Shown in pieces: positions 45,432-53,510 of a DNA stretch of 64,000 nucleotides. The first letter of the stretch is position 1, and each line of letters opens with the position of its first letter. The position numbers and the translations under genes are program-made. Source of the DNA: Gordonia polyisoprenivorans (lineage in GTDB: Bacteria > Actinomycetota > Actinomycetes > Mycobacteriales > Mycobacteriaceae); contig NZ_CP072203.1 of assembly GCF_017654315.1 (NCBI RefSeq), forward strand, positions 4,960,001 through 5,024,000, in the 5' to 3' direction. Under the pieces are notes generated by a model that did no database searches, was not told the DNA's origin, and was given only the letters and a program-made list of their open reading frames with translations.

Positions 45432-45553
45432 CAGTAAACCCCGCACATCCCGTCGATCGAGACCTCTTCGACGAGGGACTCACCCACGAGCTCGGTCTCG
45501 ACGTCGGCGGGAACCGCCACGTCCTGAGTTGCCTTGGCTGTGTGATCGGCCAT
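45431..45553 (-). CDS. mftA: Mycofactocin precursor peptide MftA
   Basis: 40 aa, too short for most gene finders. The leader region is acidic/neutral ([23 protein letters not shown]...), and the end is the invariant [10 protein letters not shown], whose final Val-Tyr becomes mycofactocin. GGAGG lies 7 nt upstream of the ATG. The stop overlaps the mftB ATG (TGATG). It is first gene of the mftABCD operon, divergent from mftR. Confidence 0.97.
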   Translation of the reverse strand: MADHTAKATQDVAVPADVETELVGESLVEEVSIDGMCGVY

Positions 45554-45598
45554 GATCCAAACCTCCTAATATTCGGGTAGTGATGTGGATCACCGACC

Positions 45599-45630
45599 AC
45601 TATAATGGCACCGGGTGCAGAATTGCACCC
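45599..45630. promoter_or_regulatory. Overlapping divergent promoters and probable MftR operator
   Basis: ACTATAAT at 45599-45606 holds a -10 on each strand: TATAAT (+, for mftR) and TATAGT (-, for mftA). Seven bp further, GGGTGCA-GAAT-TGCACCC (45613-45630) is a perfect 7-bp inverted repeat. Its position between the promoters suits autoregulated TetR-type MftR. Confidence 0.6.
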
Positions 45631-45683
45631 CCTAGCCGAAAATTGACCAAACGGACAGGTCCCGACCTGGTGAGAGAGGTCTG

Positions 45684-46280
45684 ATGACGACCGAGAACGC
45701 GACGGCGCCGGGCCGGCGTCCGCGCACCAGCCGCGCGCAGATCAGCGCGACCGCCATCGACCTGTTCACCACCGTCGGCTTCGAGGAAACCAGCGTCGAC
45801 GACATCGCCGAGGCCGTCGGCATCGCGCGTCGCACGCTGTTCCGGTACTTCCCGTCGAAGAACGCGATCCCGTGGGGCGAGTTCGACGCCCACCTCGACG
45901 ACCTGCGTGCGCTGCTCGCCGAGATCCCCGACGACCTCCCCATCGCCGAGGCCGTCACCCGGGCTCTGATCGCCTTCAACGAGGTGCCCGCAGAATTCCT
46001 CGACGGCCACCGCCGGCGCATGCAGCTACTCCTGGGAGTGCCGAGCCTGCAAGCACATTCGATGTTGATGTACGCCGACTGGCGCCACGTCATCGCCGAG
46101 TTCTGCGCCCACCGGCTCGGCCTGGACGAAGGCGATCACCTCCCGCAGACGATCGGCTGGCTGTGCCTGGGCACCGCCCTGGCCGCCTACGAACAATGGC
46201 TCGCCCATCCCGACGCCGATCTCGACGCACTCATCCGAGCGGGGTGCGCAACGCTGGCCGCGGGGCTGGAGGGGTTGTAA
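45684..46280 (+). CDS. mftR: Mycofactocin system TetR regulator MftR
   Basis: 198 aa. TetR HTH at about 15-60 (RAQISATAIDLFTTVGFEETSVDDIAEAVGIARRTLFRYFPSKNAIPWGEFDAHL), which matches the MftR signature (ARRTLFRYFPSKNxxxWGxFD). The rest is a helical ligand domain; MftR in mycobacteria responds to acyl-CoA. It is divergent from mftA with a shared operator region. Array 3 follows downstream. Confidence 0.93.
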   Translation: MTTENATAPGRRPRTSRAQISATAIDLFTTVGFEETSVDDIAEAVGIARRTLFRYFPSKNAIPWGEFDAHLDDLRALLAEIPDDLPIAEAVTRALIAFNEVPAEFLDGHRRRMQLLLGVPSLQAHSMLMYADWRHVIAEFCAHRLGLDEGDHLPQTIGWLCLGTALAAYEQWLAHPDADLDALIRAGCATLAAGLEGL

Positions 46281-46388
46281 GTGCTCATCGCACGCGGTAG
46301 ACCCCGTCACCGACTCGGCGGCACACGTGTGGTCCTCGATGCCGAGGCTCGCGATCGACGGGTTCGCCGAGCCAGCCCCGCGACTCGA

Positions 46389-46607
46389 TCGTTGTCGATG
46401 AGATACCGAGCGCTGTCGACGAGATACCGGGCGCTGTCGACGTGACCGAGAGCGCTGTCGGGGAGAAATAGAGCGCCGTCGACGAAGTCCTGAGCGCTGT
46501 CGGCGAGAGACGGGGCACTGTCGACGTGACCGAGAGCGCCATCGACGTAATCAAGGGCGCCGTCGACGAAGTCCTGAGCGCTGTCGGCGAGAGACGGGGC
46601 GCTGTCG
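46389..46607. repeat. 21-bp tandem repeat array 3 (ten units plus a degenerate one)
   Basis: GCGCTGTCG or one-base variants recur at exactly 21 bp from 46410 to 46599 (46410, 46431, 46452, 46473, 46494, 46515, 46536, 46557, 46578, 46599), with a degenerate copy at 46389. It lies in the 489-bp gap between mftR and kshB. No other gene signal is seen there apart from the KstR-type box. In several frames the array reads as a 7-residue repeat (SAVDE-like or RALSA-like), but stops interrupt it. Confidence 0.92.
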
Positions 46608-46705
46608 AGGAAATACCGGCGACACCGCCGCCACGGACCGCCCTCTACCCTGGAACCGATCGCCTTGCCGGTGTCGACAGCCCGACATCTAGGCTAGGCT
46701 CAAAG

Positions 46706-46723
46706 TAGAACGTGTTCTAGTTT
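46706..46723 (+). promoter_or_regulatory. Perfect KstR-type operator and -10 of kshB
   Basis: TAGAACGTGTTCTA (46706-46719) is a perfect palindrome matching the KstR consensus TnnAACnnGTTnnA. It overlaps a TAGTTT -10 (46718-46723), giving a leader of about 40 nt before ATG 46770. KstR controls cholesterol catabolism, and kshB belongs to that regulon in mycobacteria and rhodococci. Confidence 0.8.
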
Positions 46724-46769
46724 TCGCACCTTCGACTTGCACCTTCGACGACGCCAGGAGACCTGAGCC

Positions 46770-47840
46770 ATGACCGGATCGGACACGACCGAACTGACGC
46801 CGCACGGCTCGCGCAGCGTGATCCTCACCGTGGCCGAGGTCATCGACGAGACCCACGATGCACGGTCGATCGTCTTCGAACTCCCCGATACGGCCAAAGA
46901 CGCGTTCACCCAGTACAAGTCGGGCCAGTTCCTCACCCTGCGCATCCCGAGTGAGCAGACCGGGTCGGTGGCCCGCTGCTACTCACTGGCCTCCTCCCCC
47001 GCCCGAGACGAACTGCCCAAGGTGACGGTCAAGCGCACCGTCGACGGCTACGGGTCGAACTGGGTGTGCGACAACCTCTCCGCGGGCTCACAGATCGAGG
47101 TACTGCCACCGTCGGGGGTGTTCACCCCGCGGTCGGTCGACGAACCGCTCCTGTTGATCGCTGCGGGCAGCGGGGTGACCCCGGTGATGTCGATCCTCAA
47201 GACCGCCCTGGCCTCCGGGAGCGGCACCATCGTGTTCTTCTACGCCAACCGCAGCGCCGACGACGTCATCTTCGCCGACGAACTGCGCGAGCTACAGACC
47301 GCGCACGCCGACCGGCTGGTCCTCATCCACTGGCTCGAGACGCTGCAAGGCCTGCCCCGTGCGCAGTCCCTGGCGACGATCTTCGGTGCCTTCCGCGGCC
47401 ACGCCGCCTACATGTGCGGCCCCGGCCCCTTCATGGACGCCGTGCACCAGGCGCTGCACACCGCGGGCTTCGCCCATCACGACGTGCACGCCGAGGTCTA
47501 CAACTCGCTCTCGGGTGATCCCTTCGCCGACGTGGTCCTCGACGAGGTGAGCGCCGAGGAGCAGGCCGACGCCGCCACGGTGGAGGTCGAACTCGACGGC
47601 GAGACCCACGAGCTGACCTGGCCCCGCAAACGCACCCTGATCGACATCATGCTCGAGGCCGGACTCGATGCGCCGTACTCGTGCCAGGAGGGTGAATGCG
47701 GTTCGTGCGCATGCACTCTCACCGACGGAACCGTCGAGATGGACAACGCGGGTGCGCTCGATCCCGAGGACATCGCCGACGGCTATATCCTCGGGTGTCA
47801 GGCCCATCCGACTTCCGACCGACTGCGAATCGAGTTCTGA
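46770..47840 (+). CDS. kshB: 3-ketosteroid 9-alpha-monooxygenase, ferredoxin reductase component
   Basis: 356 aa. An FAD domain (RCYSLASSPARDELPKVTVKR) is followed by an NAD(P) domain (LIAAGSGVTPVMSILKTAL, YMCGPGPFMDAV) and a C-terminal plant-type [2Fe-2S] with C305, C310, C313 and C343 (SCQEGECGSCAC ... GCQAHP). This order (FAD-NAD-2Fe2S) is that of KshB/HmpA-like reductases, which pass electrons to the oxygenase KshA. The KstR-type box upstream supports KshB over other reductases. ATG behind GGAG. kshA is not in the window. Confidence 0.88.
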   Translation: MTGSDTTELTPHGSRSVILTVAEVIDETHDARSIVFELPDTAKDAFTQYKSGQFLTLRIPSEQTGSVARCYSLASSPARDELPKVTVKRTVDGYGSNWVCDNLSAGSQIEVLPPSGVFTPRSVDEPLLLIAAGSGVTPVMSILKTALASGSGTIVFFYANRSADDVIFADELRELQTAHADRLVLIHWLETLQGLPRAQSLATIFGAFRGHAAYMCGPGPFMDAVHQALHTAGFAHHDVHAEVYNSLSGDPFADVVLDEVSAEEQADAATVEVELDGETHELTWPRKRTLIDIMLEAGLDAPYSCQEGECGSCACTLTDGTVEMDNAGALDPEDIADGYILGCQAHPTSDRLRIEF

Positions 47841-47841
47841 C

Positions 47842-48219
47842 GTGCTCTCACGCCTGTCCCCCATCCAGCTCGCCCGCGCCCTGGCGGGAATGCTGCTGAC
47901 CATCGGCACCCTGCACTTCGTGGCGCCGAAGCCGTTCGACGAGATCATCCCGGAGGAGATCCCCGCCGACCCGCGCATGCTGACCTATGCCTCCGGTGTC
48001 GCCGAGGTCGCGCTCGGCGTGGGACTTCTCGTCCCGGCCACCCGCAAGCCGTCCGCCGCCGCAGCCGCGGCCCTGTTCGTCGCGGTGTACCCGGCCAACA
48101 TCAACATGGTCCGGCTGTGGTGGCACAAGCCGGCGATCTACAAGGCGATCGCCGTCGGACGGCTGCCGCTGCAGTTCCCGATGATCGCCGCGGCGATCAA
48201 GGTGTTCCGGGCGTCCTGA
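47842..48219 (+). CDS. DoxX-like small membrane protein
   Basis: 125 aa, about four membrane helices. LARALAGMLLTIGTLHFVAPKPFDEIIPEEIPADPRMLTYASGVAEVALGVGLLVP followed by PANINMVRLWWHKP is the pattern of the DoxX/DUF-like family. The GTG starts one base after the kshB stop, so the two are co-transcribed and possibly coupled. It may form a redox membrane partner, but no cofactor motif is visible and no function is assigned. Confidence 0.75.
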   Translation: MLSRLSPIQLARALAGMLLTIGTLHFVAPKPFDEIIPEEIPADPRMLTYASGVAEVALGVGLLVPATRKPSAAAAAALFVAVYPANINMVRLWWHKPAIYKAIAVGRLPLQFPMIAAAIKVFRAS

Positions 48220-48342
48220 CGATCGAGAACGCCGTCGGGCAACCCTGGCCGTCACCGAGGGCCCGTCGGGGTTCTACCGTGGATTGGTGTCCGCGACCCG
48301 AAATCCCCAGCCCGGTGATCACCAACGGCCCGGTGACGACGC

Positions 48343-49698
48343 GTGACGGCGCCGGACTCCCCTGATCTCACACCAGAAGCGCCCGAAGAGGACACCGGTG
48401 CACGGGTTCTCGTCTGGCTGACCATCGTCGCCACGATCGCCGGTGCGATCACCGGTCTGGTCGGCGGGGCATTCCGGTGGCTGCTGATCCGCGCCGATCA
48501 CCTGCGCGCCGATCTGATCGACTGGACCCACCACCACGGCCCCGCCGCCTGGCTGATACCCGTGGTGATCTCGGCGACCGCGGCGCTCATCGCGGCACTG
48601 ATCACCCGATGGGAACCGCGCGCGGCCGGCAGCGGCATCCAGCATGTGGAGGCCGTCGAACGCGGCGAGGCCGCACCACCGCCACCCGCGGTCATCCCGG
48701 CCCGCTTCGTCGGCGGCCTGCTGGCCATCGGCGTCGGCGGGATGGTCCTCGGCCGAGAGGGTCCGACGGTGCACATGGGCGCCGCGATCGGCGCGCTCAC
48801 CGGCCGCGTGTGCCGCGCCACCATGCGCGAGATCCGGGTACTGCAGACCACCTTGTCCGGTGCCGGTCTCGCCGTCGCATTCAACGCACCGATCAGCGGC
48901 ACCCTGTTCTGCATCGAGGAGATCGCCAAGACCGTCAAGGTGCGCTACGTCCTCTGGACGATGGCCGCGGTCGCCGCAGGCACCGTGTGCAGCCGACTGA
49001 TCGTCGGCAACCATCCCGACTTCGTCGTCCCGCAGATCAATTCCGTTGCGTTGTCCTCACTTCCGGTGTTCGTCGTCTTCGGCGTCGTGGTCGGGCTGCT
49101 CGGCGTCGTCTACAACTGGCTGATCCGTGCCTGTCTGAGCGGCTTCGCGGCCATCCCCCGGGTGCCCGGCCCGGTGAAGGCCGCGATCATCGGAGCGGTC
49201 ATCGGGGCGGTGCTGACCATCGACCCCGACCTCGGCGGCGGCGGTGACGACCTGACGCAGAACATCCTGTCCGGTCAGCATCTGGCCTTCTGGGCGATCG
49301 TGATGCTGCTGGCGATCCGCTTCGTCGCCGGCCCGGTGTCGTATTCGGCGGGCACGCCCGGCGGCATCTTCGCCCCTATGCTGGCGCTCGGCGCCATGAC
49401 CGGTCTCGTCGCCTCGCGGCTGATCGATCTGGTGTCGCCGGGCTACGGGCACGAGCTGTTGTTGCCACTGATGATCGTGGGCATGTCGTCGTTCTTCACC
49501 GCCGTGGTCCGTGCCCCGTTCACCGGCGCGGTGCTGGTGATGGAGATGACCTCGACGACCTCGGTTGCGGTGTCGGTGCTCGCCGCGGGGGCCGCGACGA
49601 TGATCGTCGCCGAACTGCTGCGTTCGCCGCCGATCTACGACGATCTGCGCGAACGCATGTTGCGGCAGTGGAAGGGCCACGAGGCCGAGGGCGTCTGA
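48343..49698 (+). CDS. ClC-family chloride channel/antiporter
   Basis: 451 aa, about 11-12 membrane helices. The ion-pathway motifs are GSGIQHVEA (GSGIP-type), GREGPTVHMGAAIG (GxEGP with the gating Glu) and GTPGGIFAPMLALGA (GxFxP). The gating Glu of GREGP is present. Whether it is a channel or H+/Cl- exchanger depends on the internal proton Glu, which is not resolved by eye. Start GTG without a strong ribosome site. It stands alone between kshB-DoxX and the AlkD-like gene. Confidence 0.9.
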   Translation: MTAPDSPDLTPEAPEEDTGARVLVWLTIVATIAGAITGLVGGAFRWLLIRADHLRADLIDWTHHHGPAAWLIPVVISATAALIAALITRWEPRAAGSGIQHVEAVERGEAAPPPPAVIPARFVGGLLAIGVGGMVLGREGPTVHMGAAIGALTGRVCRATMREIRVLQTTLSGAGLAVAFNAPISGTLFCIEEIAKTVKVRYVLWTMAAVAAGTVCSRLIVGNHPDFVVPQINSVALSSLPVFVVFGVVVGLLGVVYNWLIRACLSGFAAIPRVPGPVKAAIIGAVIGAVLTIDPDLGGGGDDLTQNILSGQHLAFWAIVMLLAIRFVAGPVSYSAGTPGGIFAPMLALGAMTGLVASRLIDLVSPGYGHELLLPLMIVGMSSFFTAVVRAPFTGAVLVMEMTSTTSVAVSVLAAGAATMIVAELLRSPPIYDDLRERMLRQWKGHEAEGV

Positions 49699-49726
49699 GC
49701 GATCGGTGCCGGACGGCCCGCGAGAC

Positions 49727-50446
49727 TCATCGCATCGCGCGATAGCCGGCGCGCATCGCGGGATCGAGATGCTCGATCGCATACCGCAGCGCGGTGCGTC
49801 CCATCGACGCCGCATGGGCGTCGAGATAATCGGTGAGCGTTGATCTCTCGACGCGCTTGCCCATCTCGCGCAGCATCCAGCCCAGCGCCTTCTGGATGAG
49901 GTCGCGCCGGTCGTCGATGACGAGCGGCGCCACCGCCAGCGTGGGGCCGGCGTCACCCTCACGCAGGTGGGCGTGGGTGCCGACGATACCGACCCGCCGG
50001 TGCCAGAGCCGCTCGTCGGCGGCGAGGTCGACGAGCGCGGTGTGGTCACCGATCCGTACACACCAGTGTCCGAGAACCGGTGCGGCCGAGGTGTCGACGA
50101 GATCCCAGTTGTTCACATACCCGTCGTCGACGGCCCGGCGATAGTCGGCGACCCACGCGCGAGCGTCGGCGTCGTCGGCGCGCGCGGACTCCTGCGCCAT
50201 AAGAAGTAGTGCGAGAAACCGGATCTCGTGGATCGGCGAACTCAGCAGCTCGCCGACGGCACTGCGGTCGATGCCACGCCACCGGCGGGCCAACACACGC
50301 AGTTGCGGCACCGCGACCCCGACGAACTCGTCGCCCTCACCGTAACCACCGGGCCGGGCCTGCAAATAGCGTGCGATACCCGCGGCCCGCTCGGCGTCAC
50401 CGAGTTCGCCGACCTCGGCGATCACCTGCGCGGCAACGGAATCCAC
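49727..50446 (-). CDS. AlkD-like DNA alkylation repair protein
   Basis: 239 aa. HEAT-like helical repeats typical of PF08713: the segments GVAVPQLRVLARRWRG, EIRFLALLLMAQESARADD, NNWDLVDTSAAPVLGHWC, LIQKALGWMLREMGKR and a C-terminal TALRYAIEHLDPAMRAGYR are characteristic. The family excises or binds N-alkylated purines. NNWDLVD corresponds to the Trp/Asp active-site region of AlkD. It lies 13 bp after a FAD reductase gene on the same strand. Confidence 0.88.
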   Translation of the reverse strand: MDSVAAQVIAEVGELGDAERAAGIARYLQARPGGYGEGDEFVGVAVPQLRVLARRWRGIDRSAVGELLSSPIHEIRFLALLLMAQESARADDADARAWVADYRRAVDDGYVNNWDLVDTSAAPVLGHWCVRIGDHTALVDLAADERLWHRRVGIVGTHAHLREGDAGPTLAVAPLVIDDRRDLIQKALGWMLREMGKRVERSTLTDYLDAHAASMGRTALRYAIEHLDPAMRAGYRAMR

Positions 50447-50459
50447 GGCGACCCCGCGG

Positions 50460-51683
50460 TCAGAGAAGGTCGGCGACCGGTGTCGGGGTCTGCAGCTTGG
50501 GCCGGGTCTTCATCACCGGGCCCGCCTTGCCCGCGCCGACCACACCGGTGAGGATTCCGTCGCGGCTGTAGTAGGCCAGGAATTTCGTGCCGTCGTCGCT
50601 GACGATGTGCACCTCGTCGTCGGCGCGCGGATGCCCGAGCGCCTGGATCTTCACCGCGAACTGGTCGCTCCAGAAGTAGGGCACCGCCGCGGTGATCGGC
50701 GCGCCCTCACTGCCGGCGATCTGATGGGCGACGACCGCGGCCTGTTCGACGGTGTGATTCCAGTGCTCGACGCGCCGCGCGGCGGGCGAACCGTCGGCCC
50801 AGTTGGCGACGTCGCCGATCGCGAACACATCTGGGGCGCTGGTCTTTCCGCCGCCATCGCAGGCGATCCCACCACCGGTCTCACGCGGCACGAACCCGAT
50901 ACCCGAGCCCTCGAGGTAGTCGGTGACGGGAATCGAGCCGATGCCGACGACGACGATGTCGGCGGGCAATTCGGTCCCGTCGGCCAGACGCACCGCCCGC
51001 ACCGCGCCCGAGTCGCCGCCGACGATCTCCGAAACCCCGACGCCCGCACGGACATCGACTCCCTTGGCGGTGTGCAGCCGGGCCACCAGGGTTCCGATCG
51101 GTTCGCCGAGCGCCTGGGCCAGCGGGGTCGGTGCCGGCTCGACGAGCGAGACCCGCACACCGCGCTCGGTCAGGCTCGCCGCGACCTCGCAGCCGATGAA
51201 GCCGGCACCGATGACCACCGCGGTCTGCGCACCGTCGATCTCCGAGCGCAGGGCGACCGCGTCGTCGAAGGTGCGCAGGGTGTGCACGCCCGCAAGGTGT
51301 TCGGCGCCGGGGAAGGCCCGCGGGGCGAGTCCGGTGGCGAGCACCAGGACGTCGTAGGGGACGCTCTGGGTGGCGTCGGTATCGGGCCCATCGGTGTCGT
51401 CTGCGCGCACGGTGACGGTTTTGGCCTGCGGGTCGACGGCGGTGACCCGTTGGCCCAGTCGCAGGGTGATCGACGACTCGGTGTAGAACTCGGCCGGTTT
51501 GAGCTCGACGCGGTCGTCCTTGCCGAGTAGCACGGTCTTCGACAGCGGTGGCCGATCGTAGGGTGCGTAGGGCTCGGCACCGATCAGTGTGATCGGGCCC
51601 TCGTATCCGTTGGTACGCAGGTTCTCTGCGAGGCGGATGGCCCCGAGTCCCGCACCGACCACCACGACACCTGCTGCACTCAT
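50460..51683 (-). CDS. FAD/NAD(P)-dependent ferredoxin/rubredoxin reductase
   Basis: 407 aa from ATG 51683 (MSAAGVVVVGAGLGAIRLAENL). It has two Rossmann motifs, VVVVGAGLGAIRLAE and the internal AVVIGAGFIGCEVAASLTERG, then DVFAIGDVANW, the FAD-binding end. The EPYAPYDRPPLSKTVLLG motif is typical of ThcD/HcaD-like ferredoxin reductases (AIFM-type). It should reduce a small ferredoxin or rubredoxin for a P450 or ring-hydroxylating oxygenase; the nearby P450 could be a client, which is inference. Confidence 0.85.
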   Translation of the reverse strand: MSAAGVVVVGAGLGAIRLAENLRTNGYEGPITLIGAEPYAPYDRPPLSKTVLLGKDDRVELKPAEFYTESSITLRLGQRVTAVDPQAKTVTVRADDTDGPDTDATQSVPYDVLVLATGLAPRAFPGAEHLAGVHTLRTFDDAVALRSEIDGAQTAVVIGAGFIGCEVAASLTERGVRVSLVEPAPTPLAQALGEPIGTLVARLHTAKGVDVRAGVGVSEIVGGDSGAVRAVRLADGTELPADIVVVGIGSIPVTDYLEGSGIGFVPRETGGGIACDGGGKTSAPDVFAIGDVANWADGSPAARRVEHWNHTVEQAAVVAHQIAGSEGAPITAAVPYFWSDQFAVKIQALGHPRADDEVHIVSDDGTKFLAYYSRDGILTGVVGAGKAGPVMKTRPKLQTPTPVADLL

Positions 51684-51748
51684 CCTCGGTTCTCGCCCTC
51701 TCGTTGACGGTGCTGCCCGCATCAGCGGTTCGAATGTCGCTGCCCGCA

Positions 51749-52375
51749 TCAGCGGGTGACGTCTCCCACCGGTCGGACGTCGGCGAGCAGCCAGGTTTGG
51801 TTCACCTTACGCATGACCAACCACATTTCGGTAGATGTATGTCCGTTCTCCGCGCCCGACCCGGCTCCTGGTGTGCCGGCCCCCGGCGCACCCGCGTCGG
51901 GCACCGTCACCGTCTGGTCGAGAAAAGCGAGCAGACGTGCGTCGTCGGCGTGGGATTCCCCGACCGCCATGCCGACCACATTCACCGTCATCTGCGCCGA
52001 CGCGGCAACCGCATCCGGCAGGACGACGTCGGCACGCTCGGCGTCGTATCGCGTGAGCAGCGGGTCGCTCAGATGGGCGCGTACCGCATCGGGGGCCGGG
52101 GGGTGCGGCCCGCCGAAGGTCATCAGCGCGGTGACCGCACTCGTCGCGGCCCGTTCGAGGTCTGCACGGTCGGCGTCGGTGGGACGGGGGGTCTGCCGAT
52201 ACGCCTGGGTCCAGGCGAGGGCGGCGACCACCAGCGCGGTCAGGGTCAGCGCCGCGATCGCCATCAGCAGCCGGCGTGCGCGCCGCGACATCTGCGGCGG
52301 CGCGGCGAGCGGCCGGACCCGGTGGCGCTGGTTCCAGGTGAGCCAGCGGCTCGGGGTGAAACGCGGCGCGATCAT
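51749..52375 (-). CDS. Mce-associated membrane protein (fourth of a tandem set)
   Basis: 208 aa. A cytoplasmic N-terminus (about 35 aa), one membrane helix (about 38-58, LLMAIAALTLTALVVAALAWTQAY) and a periplasmic domain ending in TEMWLVMRKVNQTWLLADVRPVGD. The single helix plus the 'NGxW-like' terminal strand is typical of Mas/Mam proteins that stabilise Mce transporters. Pro/Gly repeats (DAGAPGAGTPGAG) sit in the middle. It overlaps the preceding gene by 4 nt. The reductase gene starts 65 bp after its stop. Confidence 0.8.
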   Translation of the reverse strand: MIAPRFTPSRWLTWNQRHRVRPLAAPPQMSRRARRLLMAIAALTLTALVVAALAWTQAYRQTPRPTDADRADLERAATSAVTALMTFGGPHPPAPDAVRAHLSDPLLTRYDAERADVVLPDAVAASAQMTVNVVGMAVGESHADDARLLAFLDQTVTVPDAGAPGAGTPGAGSGAENGHTSTEMWLVMRKVNQTWLLADVRPVGDVTR

Positions 52376-52995
52376 GCGGGTACCGCCGAGTCGACGAGCC
52401 AGCCGGCGTCGGTGCGGGTCATCCCGACGGTGAGGGTGAGGCGGTCGGCCTGCGGATCCCCGCCGAGCAGAACGGGATTGGATGCCTGCACGACCACCAG
52501 TACCTGGGCGCGGGAACCCGGGTCGTCGGACCCGGGATCGGTGACGAGCCCGGCCGAGAGCACCCGTCCGGCACTGGGTGCGGTCTGGGCGGCGACGGCG
52601 GCCGACAGGGCCGCGCCGGCCTGCTCAAGACGTTTCTTCAGTGTCCCGGTACTCAGGGCGAGGACCCGCTCGACGTAGGCCTCGGCGTGCGCCGGGTCCG
52701 ACGTCAGCATGCTCGTGGTGGCCGATCGGGCCGCCCCGAGGACCTCGTCGTCGAGGTCGGCGCGGCCGGTCGCCCGGTGATCGAGAACCGCGAGCGTGCT
52801 CGCCACGATGATCAGCACCACCGCCACGAGCGCGGCCACCGCGAGCCCGCGACGCACCCATCGCGAGCGTGCCACCGCGCGGGCCCGCAGATCGTCGGCG
52901 GCGGCGATCCGGGCGAGGCGAGCGGCGCGCAGGGCGTGCGTCACCCGCTCCTGCGCGAGCCGTTCCCGCGCGGTGGCGTCGGTCGGCGGGGTCAT
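52372..52995 (-). CDS. Mce-associated membrane protein (third of a tandem set)
   Basis: 207 aa. About 40 basic/polar residues, then a membrane helix (RRGLAVAALVAVVLIIVASTLAVL, about 48-72), then a periplasmic domain of about 130 residues with TMLTSDPAHAEAYVERVLALSTGTLKKRLEQAG and a final DAGWLVDSAVPA. This is the Mas pattern (helix, dimerisation-like helical part, NTF2-like beta sheet). ATGA overlaps link it to both neighbours. Function as for the set. Confidence 0.8.
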   Translation of the reverse strand: MTPPTDATARERLAQERVTHALRAARLARIAAADDLRARAVARSRWVRRGLAVAALVAVVLIIVASTLAVLDHRATGRADLDDEVLGAARSATTSMLTSDPAHAEAYVERVLALSTGTLKKRLEQAGAALSAAVAAQTAPSAGRVLSAGLVTDPGSDDPGSRAQVLVVVQASNPVLLGGDPQADRLTLTVGMTRTDAGWLVDSAVPA

Positions 52996-53510
52996 GACAC
53001 CACCTCCGCATCACGTAACAACCATCGTCCGTCGCGGAGCACGAACCCCGTGCGGAGCGTGAGCTTTTCGGTACTCTGCTGTCCCGTTCCGCTGCGGGTC
53101 AGCACGGTCGCGCGGATCAGGGCGTCACCGCCCTCGCGACCGGTGTCGATGATCGCGACCGAGTCGGGATGCCACCGGACCGACGCCGTACCCGCGGGCG
53201 GGGCGCGATGCAGTTGCGTGGCGAACGATCCGGCGAAGTCCCCGGCCACCAGGGTGCGGGCCCGCGCCCGATCGGCCTGCCAGGTCGCGTTGTCGACGGA
53301 GAACACCTGCGCGACGATCGCACCGGCATGAGCACGCAGCGAGTCGCGATTGTCCGCGGTCCGTCGCTGATCGGACAACGACGTCGCGGTGGTGATCACC
53401 GCGGTCACCAGTGCGGCGATCACCACGACCACAACCACCGCGGCGACCAGCGCAGCGCCGGGCGCGACGATGCGGTCACGGCCGGAGGTGGTGCGCAGCG
53501 AGATTCTCAT
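52992..53510 (-). CDS. Mce-associated membrane protein (second of a tandem set)
   Basis: 172 aa. The N-terminal helix is at about 17-41 (ALVAAVVVVVVIAALVTAVITTATSL). A periplasmic domain follows (NRDSLRAHAGAIVAQVFSVDNATWQADRARARTLVAGDF) and ends in RTGFVLRDGRWLLRDAEVVS. The '...GRWLLRD' end matches the other three. The shortest of the four. It overlaps both adjacent genes by 4 nt. Confidence 0.8.
   Translation of the reverse strand: MRISLRTTSGRDRIVAPGAALVAAVVVVVVIAALVTAVITTATSLSDQRRTADNRDSLRAHAGAIVAQVFSVDNATWQADRARARTLVAGDFAGSFATQLHRAPPAGTASVRWHPDSVAIIDTGREGGDALIRATVLTRSGTGQQSTEKLTLRTGFVLRDGRWLLRDAEVVS

Noticed and set aside
41288..46607. CRISPR array
   Set aside because: The 21-bp units are contiguous with no conserved-length unique spacers, no leader and no cas genes.
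46285..46708. Heptapeptide-repeat proteins coded by the 21-bp array 3
   Set aside because: Frames on both strands are short, interrupted by stops and lack start signals; the repeats look non-coding.
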